A stretch of 42,038 nucleotides of DNA, taken from positions 1-42,038 of the forward strand of contig JBFHXP010000009.1 of the NCBI GenBank assembly GCA_041598875.1, written 5' to 3'. Below the pieces are notes generated by a model. The model was not told where the DNA came from, searched no databases, and worked only from the letters and a program-made list of their open reading frames with translations. Below are positions 33,030 through 41,639 of the stretch, in pieces; the stretch's first letter is position 1, and each line of letters begins with the position of its first letter. Both the position numbers and the translations under genes were made by a program. The DNA is from JAKITW01 sp041598875 (GTDB taxonomy: Bacteria; Desulfobacterota; Desulfobulbia; Desulfobulbales; BM004).

Positions 33030-34971
33030 AAAAGCATACATGAAAGACACAGTCGAATCTCAAAATCACGCCCAGAAAAAGTGGCGGCGTCCGGCGAAAC
33101 GGAAAACGAACTGGGTTTTCGTCGGCCTTGCCGCTTTTTTTGTTTTTGCGTGCCTTGCCGCTGTGGCACAACAGGAAAAGGATGTCATCACCTCGCCGAT
33201 GCCGCGCCAGGAAGGGGCGTCCCTTGACCTTGAAATCGACTCCGGGGCCCGTGCCAACATTTATGACCGCAACCTTAAACTGCTTGCCGGAACCTATCCG
33301 ACAACGGCAATTTATGCCCGGCCACTGGAGATCATCGATTTCCGCTTTACGGCAAAAAAAATCGCCGCAAGCCTGAACCTGAACGAAACGGAACTTCTGA
33401 ACATCTTCAAATCGGAAAGGGCTTTTGTCTGGATCGGACGAAAAATCTCTCCGGAGGACGCGGCAAAAATAGAGGAGATCAATCTTCCCGGCATCTATCT
33501 GATCGAGGAGATGAACCGGACCTACCCCCACATGAACACCGCGGCCCACGCCCTCGGTTTCGTCAGCAAAAACCACGGGCTCGATGGAATTGAATTCTAT
33601 TACGACTCGGTCCTTCGCGGCGGCGTTCCAGCCGACCGGATACTGCCGGCCCCCCTTGACCAGAACACCGGCAAGGTGCTTCAGGAAAAGGGAGGCCACC
33701 TCAGGCTGACCCTTGATCTGGCCATCCAGACCCTGCTTGAAGAACAACTCTCCGCGGTAATCAAAGAGACCGGCGCCAGAAGCGGAACCGCCATTGCCAT
33801 GGATCCGGAGAGTGGCGCTGTTCTTGCCATGGCCTGTCTTCCCGGCTTCAACCCGAATCAATTCTGGGATTTCAGTGAAGAGGATCGCCGCAACCGGGCA
33901 ATAGCCGCTGCGGTATTTCCGCCTATTCCCGCCTACTCAGAAGAAGAGATTCAGGTTGTCGAGACTGAAAAAAAAGAAGAGGAGCGGCAGCCGGCCAGCA
34001 ATGGCATTCTGTTTCCGGAAAAGGTCAAGGTGGCCTTTGACGGCCCGGCTCTGCCGGAGGCAGACCCGATCTCCATTGATGAAAGTCCGTTTTTCCTTGC
34101 CGGCAGACACACCACCGTTGCCGGAAATCTTTCCGTTGATTTGCCGATGGACCCTCTGGGCACGGCCGGGAATGAGTCCGACCAGGGCCCTTCACTCCCG
34201 ATGAACCTTTCCCCGCGATCCGCTCCGCCCCTTGCCGTGCTTACGGCCTTTACCTCGCTGGCCAGCCAGGGTCGCGCGATAACCCCTCACCTTCTATCCG
34301 GAATTCTCATTCCAGAGGATGAAAAGGAGATTCCCAATCCTGCAGGGGAAAACGCCGAGGCCCTCTTCCCCGCTGAAACCAGCGATCAGATTTGGCAGAA
34401 CATGCTTGCCAACGCCATACCCGGCCCGTCGGATTCACTTTTCTTTGAATATCTCGACAGCAGCGACGCGGGAGAAGAGGCCAAGGGCCCTGCCCTCCAC
34501 CACCGCCTCCTGCTCGGTGTCGCTCCAAGCGACAATCCCAGGATCACCTTTCTGGTGGCTGTGAATTTCGCCAAAGAGACGGCGCAGGCATCAACCAGTC
34601 GCGAACCATCGGCCTCGCCTCTGATCAGCATGGGAAAAAAAGAGGTGGGCAGAATTTTAAAACTTGCGGCCTCCGCCCCGCAAGAGCCCGGCCCTGGATT
34701 CTGGGGCCAGGAGAAGAGTACTGCCAAGGCCCAGGCAGGCGGACAGGGGCCTGAAAAAATCGCACCAAAAGAGCCAGCGGAAAAGCCGGAGAAATCCACC
34801 ATGCCGGCAATCGCGGGAAAAAGTCTTCGCCACGGCCTTCAGGCGATCCAGCATATCGAGGCCCGGGTAAAAATTGTCGGCTCAGGGCTGATTGTCGATC
34901 AGCAGCCCCGGGCCGGCGCCAGGATACAGAAGGGTGACCTCTGTGTCCTTAAACTGGAAAACACCCTGTAG
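33019..34971 (+). CDS. ftsI: FtsI-like class B penicillin-binding protein, transpeptidase motifs lost, with PASTA domain
   Basis: 650 residues from a GTG that overlaps ftsL by 11 bp; ATG 33040 is the alternative. A membrane anchor (residues 31-52), the dimerisation domain (about 75-205; ARANIYDRNLKLLA, GLDGIEFYYDSVLRGG) and the start of the transpeptidase domain (GTAIAMDPESGAVLAMACLPGFNPN) are as in FtsI. Where the SxxK serine should follow RNRAI there is VFPPIPAYSEEE, then a charged insert; the SxN position may be the ASN at 327-329; no KTG occurs. The fold resumes at PPLAVLTAFTSLASQGRAITPHLLSG and LLLGVAPSDNPRITFLVAVNF. Residues 594-650 form a PASTA domain. Expected to be catalytically inactive, likely a scaffold in the divisome. 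Confidence 0.88.
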   Translation: MANEKAYMKDTVESQNHAQKKWRRPAKRKTNWVFVGLAAFFVFACLAAVAQQEKDVITSPMPRQEGASLDLEIDSGARANIYDRNLKLLAGTYPTTAIYARPLEIIDFRFTAKKIAASLNLNETELLNIFKSERAFVWIGRKISPEDAAKIEEINLPGIYLIEEMNRTYPHMNTAAHALGFVSKNHGLDGIEFYYDSVLRGGVPADRILPAPLDQNTGKVLQEKGGHLRLTLDLAIQTLLEEQLSAVIKETGARSGTAIAMDPESGAVLAMACLPGFNPNQFWDFSEEDRRNRAIAAAVFPPIPAYSEEEIQVVETEKKEEERQPASNGILFPEKVKVAFDGPALPEADPISIDESPFFLAGRHTTVAGNLSVDLPMDPLGTAGNESDQGPSLPMNLSPRSAPPLAVLTAFTSLASQGRAITPHLLSGILIPEDEKEIPNPAGENAEALFPAETSDQIWQNMLANAIPGPSDSLFFEYLDSSDAGEEAKGPALHHRLLLGVAPSDNPRITFLVAVNFAKETAQASTSREPSASPLISMGKKEVGRILKLAASAPQEPGPGFWGQEKSTAKAQAGGQGPEKIAPKEPAEKPEKSTMPAIAGKSLRHGLQAIQHIEARVKIVGSGLIVDQQPRAGARIQKGDLCVLKLENTL

Positions 34972-34974
34972 ACA

Positions 34975-37900
34975 ATGACAGCGCAACAACCCAGAAAACT
35001 TGCAGATATTCTTACCTCAGCGGGCGCGTCTTCCCCCCTGTTGCAGAATGTCACGGTATCCGGGGTAACAACGGATTCCCGTCAGGTCAAACCGGGAAAT
35101 CTCTTTGTCGCTGTCCGCGGGGAAACCGTTGACGGGCATGATTTTGTCACTGATGCGATATCCCGGGGATCTGTCGCCGTCGTCATCGAGGGGCGGCAGA
35201 GGGCCATCTCCGAGGAAAAGGGCGTGATCAGGATTACCGTGCCGGACAGCCGCGAGGCCCTTGGGGAAATCGCCGCGTCATACTACGGCGAGCCGGCCGG
35301 GAAACTGAGGCTTGTCGGTATTACCGGGACAAACGGCAAGACCACGACCTCATACCTGGTGGAAAAGATCATCCGCGCGGCCGGGGGCAGTCCCGGAGTC
35401 ATCGGAACCATCAACTACCGGTACACCGATAGGTCCGGCAAGGAAACAACCCTGGAGGCCCCCTTTACCACTCCGGAGCCCCTGCTGCTGCAAAAAACCC
35501 TGCGCGAGATGGCCGATGCCGGGGTGACCCATGTCATCATGGAGGTATCATCCCATGCCCTGGCCCTTGGCCGGCTCGGCGGAATCCTTTTTGATGTCGC
35601 CGTATTTACCAATCTCACCCGCGACCATCTTGATTTCCATCACGACATGGCAGACTATTTTGCCTGCAAGAAAAAGCTTTTTACCTCCCATCTCCATCCC
35701 CGTGGCCTGGCGATTGTCGTCCGGGACGAGGCCAACGGAGATTGCTGGGGAGAAAAACTGGTTCGCGCCCTTGACGGCAAAAGGGTTATCACCTGCGGCA
35801 ACGGCCCCCGCGACTCAATCCGGGTACTCTCCTCATCCTGTGATCTCAAACGGGGTATCCGGGCGGAGATCCAGGCCCCGGGAGCCACCCTGTCGCTCCG
35901 CTCCACCCTGGTTGGTGATTTCAACCTCAAGAACATCCTCGCCGCAACCGGGGTCGGTGTGGCCCTGGAAATTGACGGCGCGAATATCAAGAAAGGACTG
36001 GCCGTCCCTGGCTCTGTCCCTGGAAGGCTTGAACTTGTCAGGCCGGAGGTTGGCAAATTGCGGCCCGCGGTCCTGGTCGATTTCGCCCACACCCCCGACG
36101 CCCTTCTCAATGTCCTCTCCACTCTGGACCGGCTCAAAAAGGGCCGGGTCATCTGCGTGTTCGGCTGTGGAGGAGACCGCGATCCGGGAAAAAGGGAAAT
36201 CATGGGCGCGGTTGCAGGCCGGCTTGCCGATGTGGTCATCGCCACCTCCGATAACCCTCGCTCTGAAAACCCGAAGCAGATCCTTGCCGCCATATCCAGG
36301 GGTATCGAGGGTTCGGGCATGAAGAGAATCGATGCGGGGTTTCTTGGACGCGACACCCACAAAAAATATTCCGTCATCTCCGGTCGCCGGGAAGCGATCC
36401 GCCGGGCCATTGCCATGGCCGCGAAAAATGACGTCGTCCTGATAAGCGGCAAGGGCCATGAAACGTACCAGATACATGGTACGACAAGAAAATTCTTCAG
36501 CGACCGGATCGAGGCGGAAAAACAGCTTGCCACAAGCGGCAAGGAAGACCTCCCCTGGACCCTGGGTGACATATGCAAGGCGGCAGGCGGAGAACTCTTC
36601 TTTCAGGACCGCAATCATACAGCCCGTTTCAGGTCGATCAGCACCGACAGCAGGACGATTCTTCCCGGTGACCTCTTCATCGGCCTGAACGGGCCGAATT
36701 TCACCGGCGCGGATTTTGCCGAAGCAGCGACCCGGAAAGGGGCGGCCGGCCTGATCCTTGACCGCCTGCCCACGGACCCGCCTCAGGAATCATCTGCCTG
36801 GGCTGAGGTCCCGCTACTCATCGTTGCCGACACCCTCAAGGCGCTGGGCGATCTTGCCCATTTTCACCGGATGCGGTTAAAACAGCTCCAGGTACTGGCC
36901 ATTACCGGGAGTTCAGGCAAAACCACGGTCAAGGAGATGACCGCTGCGATTCTCAGCCTGAGAGGAAACACCCTGAAGACAAGAGGAAATCTCAATAACC
37001 TGATCGGGCTGCCGGCAACTCTTTTCAGGGCAAACTCCCTTCACCGGGCAGCAGTGTTGGAGGCGGGGATGAACCGGCCAGGCGAACTGACCCGCCTGGC
37101 AGAAATTGCCCTGCCGGATATCAGCTGCATAACCAATATCCAGGAAGCGCACCTTGAAGGACTTGGCTCCATCGCCGGGGTTGCCAGGGCCAAGGGCGAA
37201 CTCTTTGCCGGGACCGCAAAAACCGGAACCCTGGTTGTAAACTGTGACGACCCGCTGGTCCGGAAACAGGCATCGTATCACCCCATGCGGCAGATCACCT
37301 TTGCCTCCACCCCGGCGGGCCGCAGACACAAACCGCTGATCCGGGCGACAAAAATTACCCCCCTGGGAGAATCCGGGATCCGCTTCACCCTGCATATCGG
37401 CACAGACCAGGAACGGCTCACCCTGAACAGCCCCGGCCGCCACACGGTTGCCAACGCCCTTGCCGCCGCCGGCCTGGCCACCGCGGCAGGCGTGGGGCTT
37501 GCCGACATCACTGCCGGACTGGCAGGGTACAGGCCCTATGAAAAACGCGCCCAGATCTCAGCGCTTGCCAACGGGACCAAGGTCATCAACGACACCTATA
37601 ACGCCAACCCCTCCTCCATGCGCGCTGCCCTGCAGACCCTGAACGAGGTCCGCCAGAATGGCCGCGCCATGGTCATTCTTGGCGATATGCTGGAACTGGG
37701 CGCAAGTGCCATCCATGCCCACCAGGAGCTGGGAAGGGCCGCGGTACAATCCGGAGTGGAGTATATTGCCGCCTTTGGCAATCTTTCCAAGGAACTGATT
37801 GCATCGGCGCGCAAAAGCGGAATGGGAGAAAAAAACGCCAGAATTTTCACAGACAAGGAGAAGCTGGCAGACTGGGTTCGGGAACTGATCGCCACGGGTG

Positions 37901-37992
37901 CGCTGGGCTCGGGAGACTGGATTCTCTTCAAGGGCTCACGGGGAATGAAGATGGAAACCGTGCTTGAAGATCTGCAGGGAGGGAGTCGCTGA
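34975..37992 (+). CDS. murEF: MurE-MurF fusion: UDP-MurNAc-tripeptide ligase and D-Ala-D-Ala ligase in one chain
   Basis: 1005 residues. The MurE half (about 1-515) has the P-loop ITGTNGKTTTS near residue 117, DNPR near 425, which selects meso-diaminopimelate, and SGKGHETYQ near 490. After a short linker the MurF half starts near WTLGDICKAAGG (527), with P-loop ITGSSGKTTVKEM near 643 and NDTYNANPSSM near 871. Both halves look complete. They catalyse successive additions to UDP-MurNAc-peptide in the cytoplasm, so the fusion could channel the tripeptide. The end overlaps mraY by one base (TGATG). Confidence 0.95.
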   Translation: MTAQQPRKLADILTSAGASSPLLQNVTVSGVTTDSRQVKPGNLFVAVRGETVDGHDFVTDAISRGSVAVVIEGRQRAISEEKGVIRITVPDSREALGEIAASYYGEPAGKLRLVGITGTNGKTTTSYLVEKIIRAAGGSPGVIGTINYRYTDRSGKETTLEAPFTTPEPLLLQKTLREMADAGVTHVIMEVSSHALALGRLGGILFDVAVFTNLTRDHLDFHHDMADYFACKKKLFTSHLHPRGLAIVVRDEANGDCWGEKLVRALDGKRVITCGNGPRDSIRVLSSSCDLKRGIRAEIQAPGATLSLRSTLVGDFNLKNILAATGVGVALEIDGANIKKGLAVPGSVPGRLELVRPEVGKLRPAVLVDFAHTPDALLNVLSTLDRLKKGRVICVFGCGGDRDPGKREIMGAVAGRLADVVIATSDNPRSENPKQILAAISRGIEGSGMKRIDAGFLGRDTHKKYSVISGRREAIRRAIAMAAKNDVVLISGKGHETYQIHGTTRKFFSDRIEAEKQLATSGKEDLPWTLGDICKAAGGELFFQDRNHTARFRSISTDSRTILPGDLFIGLNGPNFTGADFAEAATRKGAAGLILDRLPTDPPQESSAWAEVPLLIVADTLKALGDLAHFHRMRLKQLQVLAITGSSGKTTVKEMTAAILSLRGNTLKTRGNLNNLIGLPATLFRANSLHRAAVLEAGMNRPGELTRLAEIALPDISCITNIQEAHLEGLGSIAGVARAKGELFAGTAKTGTLVVNCDDPLVRKQASYHPMRQITFASTPAGRRHKPLIRATKITPLGESGIRFTLHIGTDQERLTLNSPGRHTVANALAAAGLATAAGVGLADITAGLAGYRPYEKRAQISALANGTKVINDTYNANPSSMRAALQTLNEVRQNGRAMVILGDMLELGASAIHAHQELGRAAVQSGVEYIAAFGNLSKELIASARKSGMGEKNARIFTDKEKLADWVRELIATGALGSGDWILFKGSRGMKMETVLEDLQGGSR

Positions 37993-39071
37993 TGCTCTAC
38001 CATTTTCTCTTTCCCCTCAGTTCGGTCTTCAGCATATTCAACGTCTTCCGCTATATCACCTTCCGGTGTTTCGGGGCTGCCTTGACCGCCTTCCTTATAA
38101 TCCTCTTTCTCGGCCCCCCCTTTATCCGTTATATCCGGAGCCGGCAGATCGGCCAGGTAATCCGCGAGGACGGCCCGGCCTCCCATTTCAGTAAAAAGGG
38201 CGTTCCCACCATGGGCGGCTTGCTCATCATCTTCACCATTGTCAATTCCACCCTGCTGTGGGTCAACCTCACCAACCGATTTGTCTGGCTGATTCTGTTT
38301 ATCACCCTCTGGTACGGGGCCATCGGCGCGGTTGACGATCTGCGCAAGATCAAGAAAAAGAACAGCAAGGGGCTGAGCGCCCGGGGCAAGATGGTTCTCC
38401 AGATTCTCGGCGCCTGCCTGGTGGGCTGGTATCTCCATGTCTATCCCGGTTTTGACGGCCACCTGAGCATTCCTTTTTTCAAGCATTTCAGCCCTGACCT
38501 CGGCTTTTTTTATATTCCCTTTGCCATTCTGGTGATTGTCGGCGCCTCCAACGCGGTCAATCTCACCGATGGCCTTGACGGCCTGGTCACCGGCCCGACG
38601 GTGATTACCAGTACCGTCTATATTGTTTTCTCCTACCTGGCGGGCCACGCGGTGCTGGCTGGATACCTCAGCATCCCGCACATAGTCGGGGCGGGCGAGG
38701 TCGCGGTCTTCTGCAGCGCCATTACCGGCGCATGCCTTGGTTTTCTCTGGTTCAACTCGTTTCCCGCCCAGATCTTCATGGGCGATGTCGGCTCCCTGCC
38801 GCTGGGCGCGGCCCTGGGCACGGTGGCGGTTATCACCAAGCAGGAAATCCTGCTGGCCATTGTCGGCGGGATCTTTGTCATGGAGGCGCTGTCGGTGATC
38901 ATCCAGGTCGGTTTTTTTAAAATGACCGGCGGCCGGAGAATTTTTCTCATGGCCCCCTTTCATCACCATTTCGAAAAAAAGGGCTGGGCCGAACCCAAGG
39001 TGGTGGTTCGTTTCTGGATCGTCTCGATCGTTCTCGGGCTTGTTGCCCTGGCATCTCTGAAACTCAGATAA
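37992..39071 (+). CDS. mraY: Phospho-MurNAc-pentapeptide transferase
   Basis: 359 residues, about ten membrane helices. Transfers phospho-MurNAc-pentapeptide to undecaprenyl phosphate to form lipid I. Motifs: KKGVPTMGGLLII, GAVDDLRKIKKKNSKGLSARGK with the metal-binding aspartates, NAVNLTDGLDGL, FMGDVGSLPLGA and the histidine-rich MAPFHHHFEKKGWAE. Length is the family norm. GGGAG lies at the end of murEF just before its ATG. Confidence 0.96.
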   Translation: MLYHFLFPLSSVFSIFNVFRYITFRCFGAALTAFLIILFLGPPFIRYIRSRQIGQVIREDGPASHFSKKGVPTMGGLLIIFTIVNSTLLWVNLTNRFVWLILFITLWYGAIGAVDDLRKIKKKNSKGLSARGKMVLQILGACLVGWYLHVYPGFDGHLSIPFFKHFSPDLGFFYIPFAILVIVGASNAVNLTDGLDGLVTGPTVITSTVYIVFSYLAGHAVLAGYLSIPHIVGAGEVAVFCSAITGACLGFLWFNSFPAQIFMGDVGSLPLGAALGTVAVITKQEILLAIVGGIFVMEALSVIIQVGFFKMTGGRRIFLMAPFHHHFEKKGWAEPKVVVRFWIVSIVLGLVALASLKLR

Positions 39072-39083
39072 GCTGGAAAGAAA

Positions 39084-40490
39084 ATGGATTCCCACAACAA
39101 ATTAATAACCGCTGACACCCATGTCCTGGTGGTGGGTCTTGGAACACTCGGCCAATCCGCGGTTAAATTCTTCAAAAGCCGGGGCTGCAGGGTTTCGGTT
39201 TCAGAATCCCGCTCCCGCGACCAACTGGACCAGGAGCTGATCAGGGATCTGAAAAAAGACGGTATCTATCTCGAAACCGACGGCCACACCCCCAAGCTCT
39301 TCTCCACGGTCAACCTGGTCCTGGCAAGCCCCGGCGTCTCCCTGGACATTGAGGCAATCAGCGCGGCCAGGAAAAACGGCATCCCGGTGATCGGTGAACT
39401 GGCAATCGCCGCCCAGTACCTCAAGACCCCGGTGGTTGCGGTCACCGGCACCAATGGCAAGACAACCGTTACGACCATGCTCGGCGACATATTTACCGCC
39501 TCGGGGAAAAAAACCTTTGTCGGCGGCAATATCGGCACCCCGCTCTTCGATTACCTGATGGGGCCGCAGGACGCCGATGTCGCGGTGGTCGAGGTAAGCA
39601 GCTTCCAACTGGACAGCGCTGGCGGCAAATCGGGATTCAGACCCGACACCGCCCTGCTTCTCAATATCTCTCCCGACCACCTGGACCGCTACACATCCTA
39701 CTCTGCCTATGTTGCCTCGAAATTCGGCATATTCACCGCCCAGCGGCGGTATGACTCGGCAATCATGAATGCCGATGATCCGGAAATCATGAGCCGTGAA
39801 CATCTCTGGCCGGCCAGTCGCCGTTTTTTCTTCGGCCGAAACATGGCAGGGAAAATGGGCGCGGCCATTGATGGACGGCGGATTGTACTCAACACCGGAA
39901 GCGAGGCGGAAGAAGACGGTGAGCTCTTTGACCTTACCGGAAGCCTGATCGACGCGCCGCCCAATATCGAGAACAGCGCCGCGGCAATCCTTGCGGCCCG
40001 GCTGATGGGCTGTTCACCCGGCGGCATCCGGGAGGGTCTGGCCCGTTTTGCCCCTCTGCCCCACCGCCTTACCCGGGTTGCCGAAATAAACGGCGTCACC
40101 TATTACGACGACTCAAAGGCCACCAATATCGGCGCGGTTTACTCCGCGCTCACCGCAATGGATCACCCGGTGATCCTCATTGCCGGGGGCCGCGACAAGG
40201 GCGGCGATTACTCCATCCTTGATCCGCTGATCAAAGAGAAGGTCAAATGCATGGTCCTGATCGGCGAGGCCGCGGAGATCATGGCCCGCGCCTTTGCCGG
40301 TCACACCCGGATCGAAAGGGCAGCATCCCTTGAGGATGCGGTCCATGTCGCCGCAGGGCTTGCCAGTCCCGGAGACGCGGTCCTGCTTTCCCCTGCCTGC
40401 GCAAGTTTCGACATGTTTAAAAGCTACTCCCACCGGGGCGAAATGTTCACCCTGGCGGTCAAAGCCATGAAAGAAAAAAAGGAATCCTGA
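39084..40490 (+). CDS. murD: UDP-MurNAc-L-alanine:D-glutamate ligase
   Basis: 468 residues. Adds D-glutamate to UDP-MurNAc-L-Ala in the cytoplasm. N-terminal Rossmann part VLVVGLGTLGQSAVKFF, ATP loop TGTNGKTTVTTMLG near residue 122, the GGNIGTPLFDYL segment, LNISPDHLDRY, and the C-terminal DDSKATNIGAV and LIAGGRDKGGDYS. All expected motifs are present. It ends 3 bp before murG; ftsW, the usual next gene, is absent. Confidence 0.95.
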   Translation: MDSHNKLITADTHVLVVGLGTLGQSAVKFFKSRGCRVSVSESRSRDQLDQELIRDLKKDGIYLETDGHTPKLFSTVNLVLASPGVSLDIEAISAARKNGIPVIGELAIAAQYLKTPVVAVTGTNGKTTVTTMLGDIFTASGKKTFVGGNIGTPLFDYLMGPQDADVAVVEVSSFQLDSAGGKSGFRPDTALLLNISPDHLDRYTSYSAYVASKFGIFTAQRRYDSAIMNADDPEIMSREHLWPASRRFFFGRNMAGKMGAAIDGRRIVLNTGSEAEEDGELFDLTGSLIDAPPNIENSAAAILAARLMGCSPGGIREGLARFAPLPHRLTRVAEINGVTYYDDSKATNIGAVYSALTAMDHPVILIAGGRDKGGDYSILDPLIKEKVKCMVLIGEAAEIMARAFAGHTRIERAASLEDAVHVAAGLASPGDAVLLSPACASFDMFKSYSHRGEMFTLAVKAMKEKKES

Positions 40491-40493
40491 GAG

Positions 40494-41630
40494 ATGGCCC
40501 AGGCAATACTCCAGAGAATGGTAGTCACCGGCGGCGGAACCGGCGGGCATCTCTTTCCCGGGATCGCCCTGGCCCAGGCCGTGCTCAGTGAATACCCGGA
40601 TTCCTCGGTTCTCTTTATCGGGACCCAACGGCATCTTGACGGCACGACCCTGGAACGCCTCGGGTTGGCGACAACCTCCATCCCCTGCCGGGGGCTGAAG
40701 GGCACGGGAATTCTCTCCCGGATTCGCACCCTGCTGGAGTTGCCGGTATCTCTTTATGCCGCGGCCCGGATCCTCACAGGTTTCAAGCCGGATCTGGTTT
40801 TCGGAGTAGGCGGCTACGTCACCGGCCCGGTGGTGCTTGCCGCGCGGTTACTGAAGATCCCGACCTGCATCCATGAACAGAACTCCATACCCGGTCTCGC
40901 CAATCGCATGCTCGGACGAATTGCCCATGCAATCTTCGTTTCCCTTCCCGGCAGTGAACGATTTTTCCCTGCCGGCAAGACCGTGCGCACCGGGAATCCG
41001 GTCCGCCGGGAAATCCTCGAACTGGCGAAGATGAAAACCGATACCGGAAAGGAAAGCAGAACAACGCTGCTGGTGCTGGGCGGCAGCCAGGGCGCACACC
41101 GGATCAACACCCTTATGGTTGAGGCAATGGAGTGTGTGCGCGAACAGCTCCCCCCGAATTTCCAGGTTATTCACCAGACCGGCACCGCTGACGAGGAAAT
41201 GGTTAAAGCCGCCTATTCCCGGCTGGGGATCGAATTCAGGGTGGGCGCTTTTTTTCAGAACATGGCCGAGGTATACGGAGAGTCCGACGTGGTGATCTCC
41301 CGGGCCGGGGCCACCACCCTGGCGGAGTTGATGGTTGTTGCCAAACCGGCAATCCTCATCCCCTACCCCTATGCCGCGGATAATCATCAGGAAGAAAACG
41401 GACGGTACCTCACCGAAAGCAACGGGGCCCTGATGTTCCGGGAGAGAGAACTTGACGGCAAGAAACTTGGCCGCGAACTGCTGGCCCTGATAGGGAACAA
41501 AAGTCTTCGCATCGAGATGGCCGGCGCCATGACCCGGCTGGCCACACCTGATGCCACGCAGAAGATCCTCAGGGAATGCCTCGAACTGCTCAGCAGGGGA
41601 AAAGGCCGTTTTGCAACGGCCGCGGGATAA
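40494..41630 (+). CDS. murG: UDP-GlcNAc:lipid I GlcNAc transferase
   Basis: 378 residues. Peripheral inner-membrane glycosyltransferase that makes lipid II. Motifs: MVVTGGGTGGHLFPGIALAQAV, FGVGGYVTGPVVLAA, HEQNSIPGLANRMLG, LGGSQGAHRIN, and in the donor site SRAGATTLAELMV followed by IPYPYAADNHQEENGRYL. AGGA lies upstream; starts 3 bp after murD. It supplies the substrate that FtsW would normally polymerise. Confidence 0.95.
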   Translation: MAQAILQRMVVTGGGTGGHLFPGIALAQAVLSEYPDSSVLFIGTQRHLDGTTLERLGLATTSIPCRGLKGTGILSRIRTLLELPVSLYAAARILTGFKPDLVFGVGGYVTGPVVLAARLLKIPTCIHEQNSIPGLANRMLGRIAHAIFVSLPGSERFFPAGKTVRTGNPVRREILELAKMKTDTGKESRTTLLVLGGSQGAHRINTLMVEAMECVREQLPPNFQVIHQTGTADEEMVKAAYSRLGIEFRVGAFFQNMAEVYGESDVVISRAGATTLAELMVVAKPAILIPYPYAADNHQEENGRYLTESNGALMFRERELDGKKLGRELLALIGNKSLRIEMAGAMTRLATPDATQKILRECLELLSRGKGRFATAAG

Positions 41631-41639
41631 GGAAAAAGC

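Noticed and set aside
37596..39095. 499-codon minus-strand open frame over murEF and mraY
   Set aside because: Shadow frame across two well-defined plus-strand genes; no ribosome site or domain.
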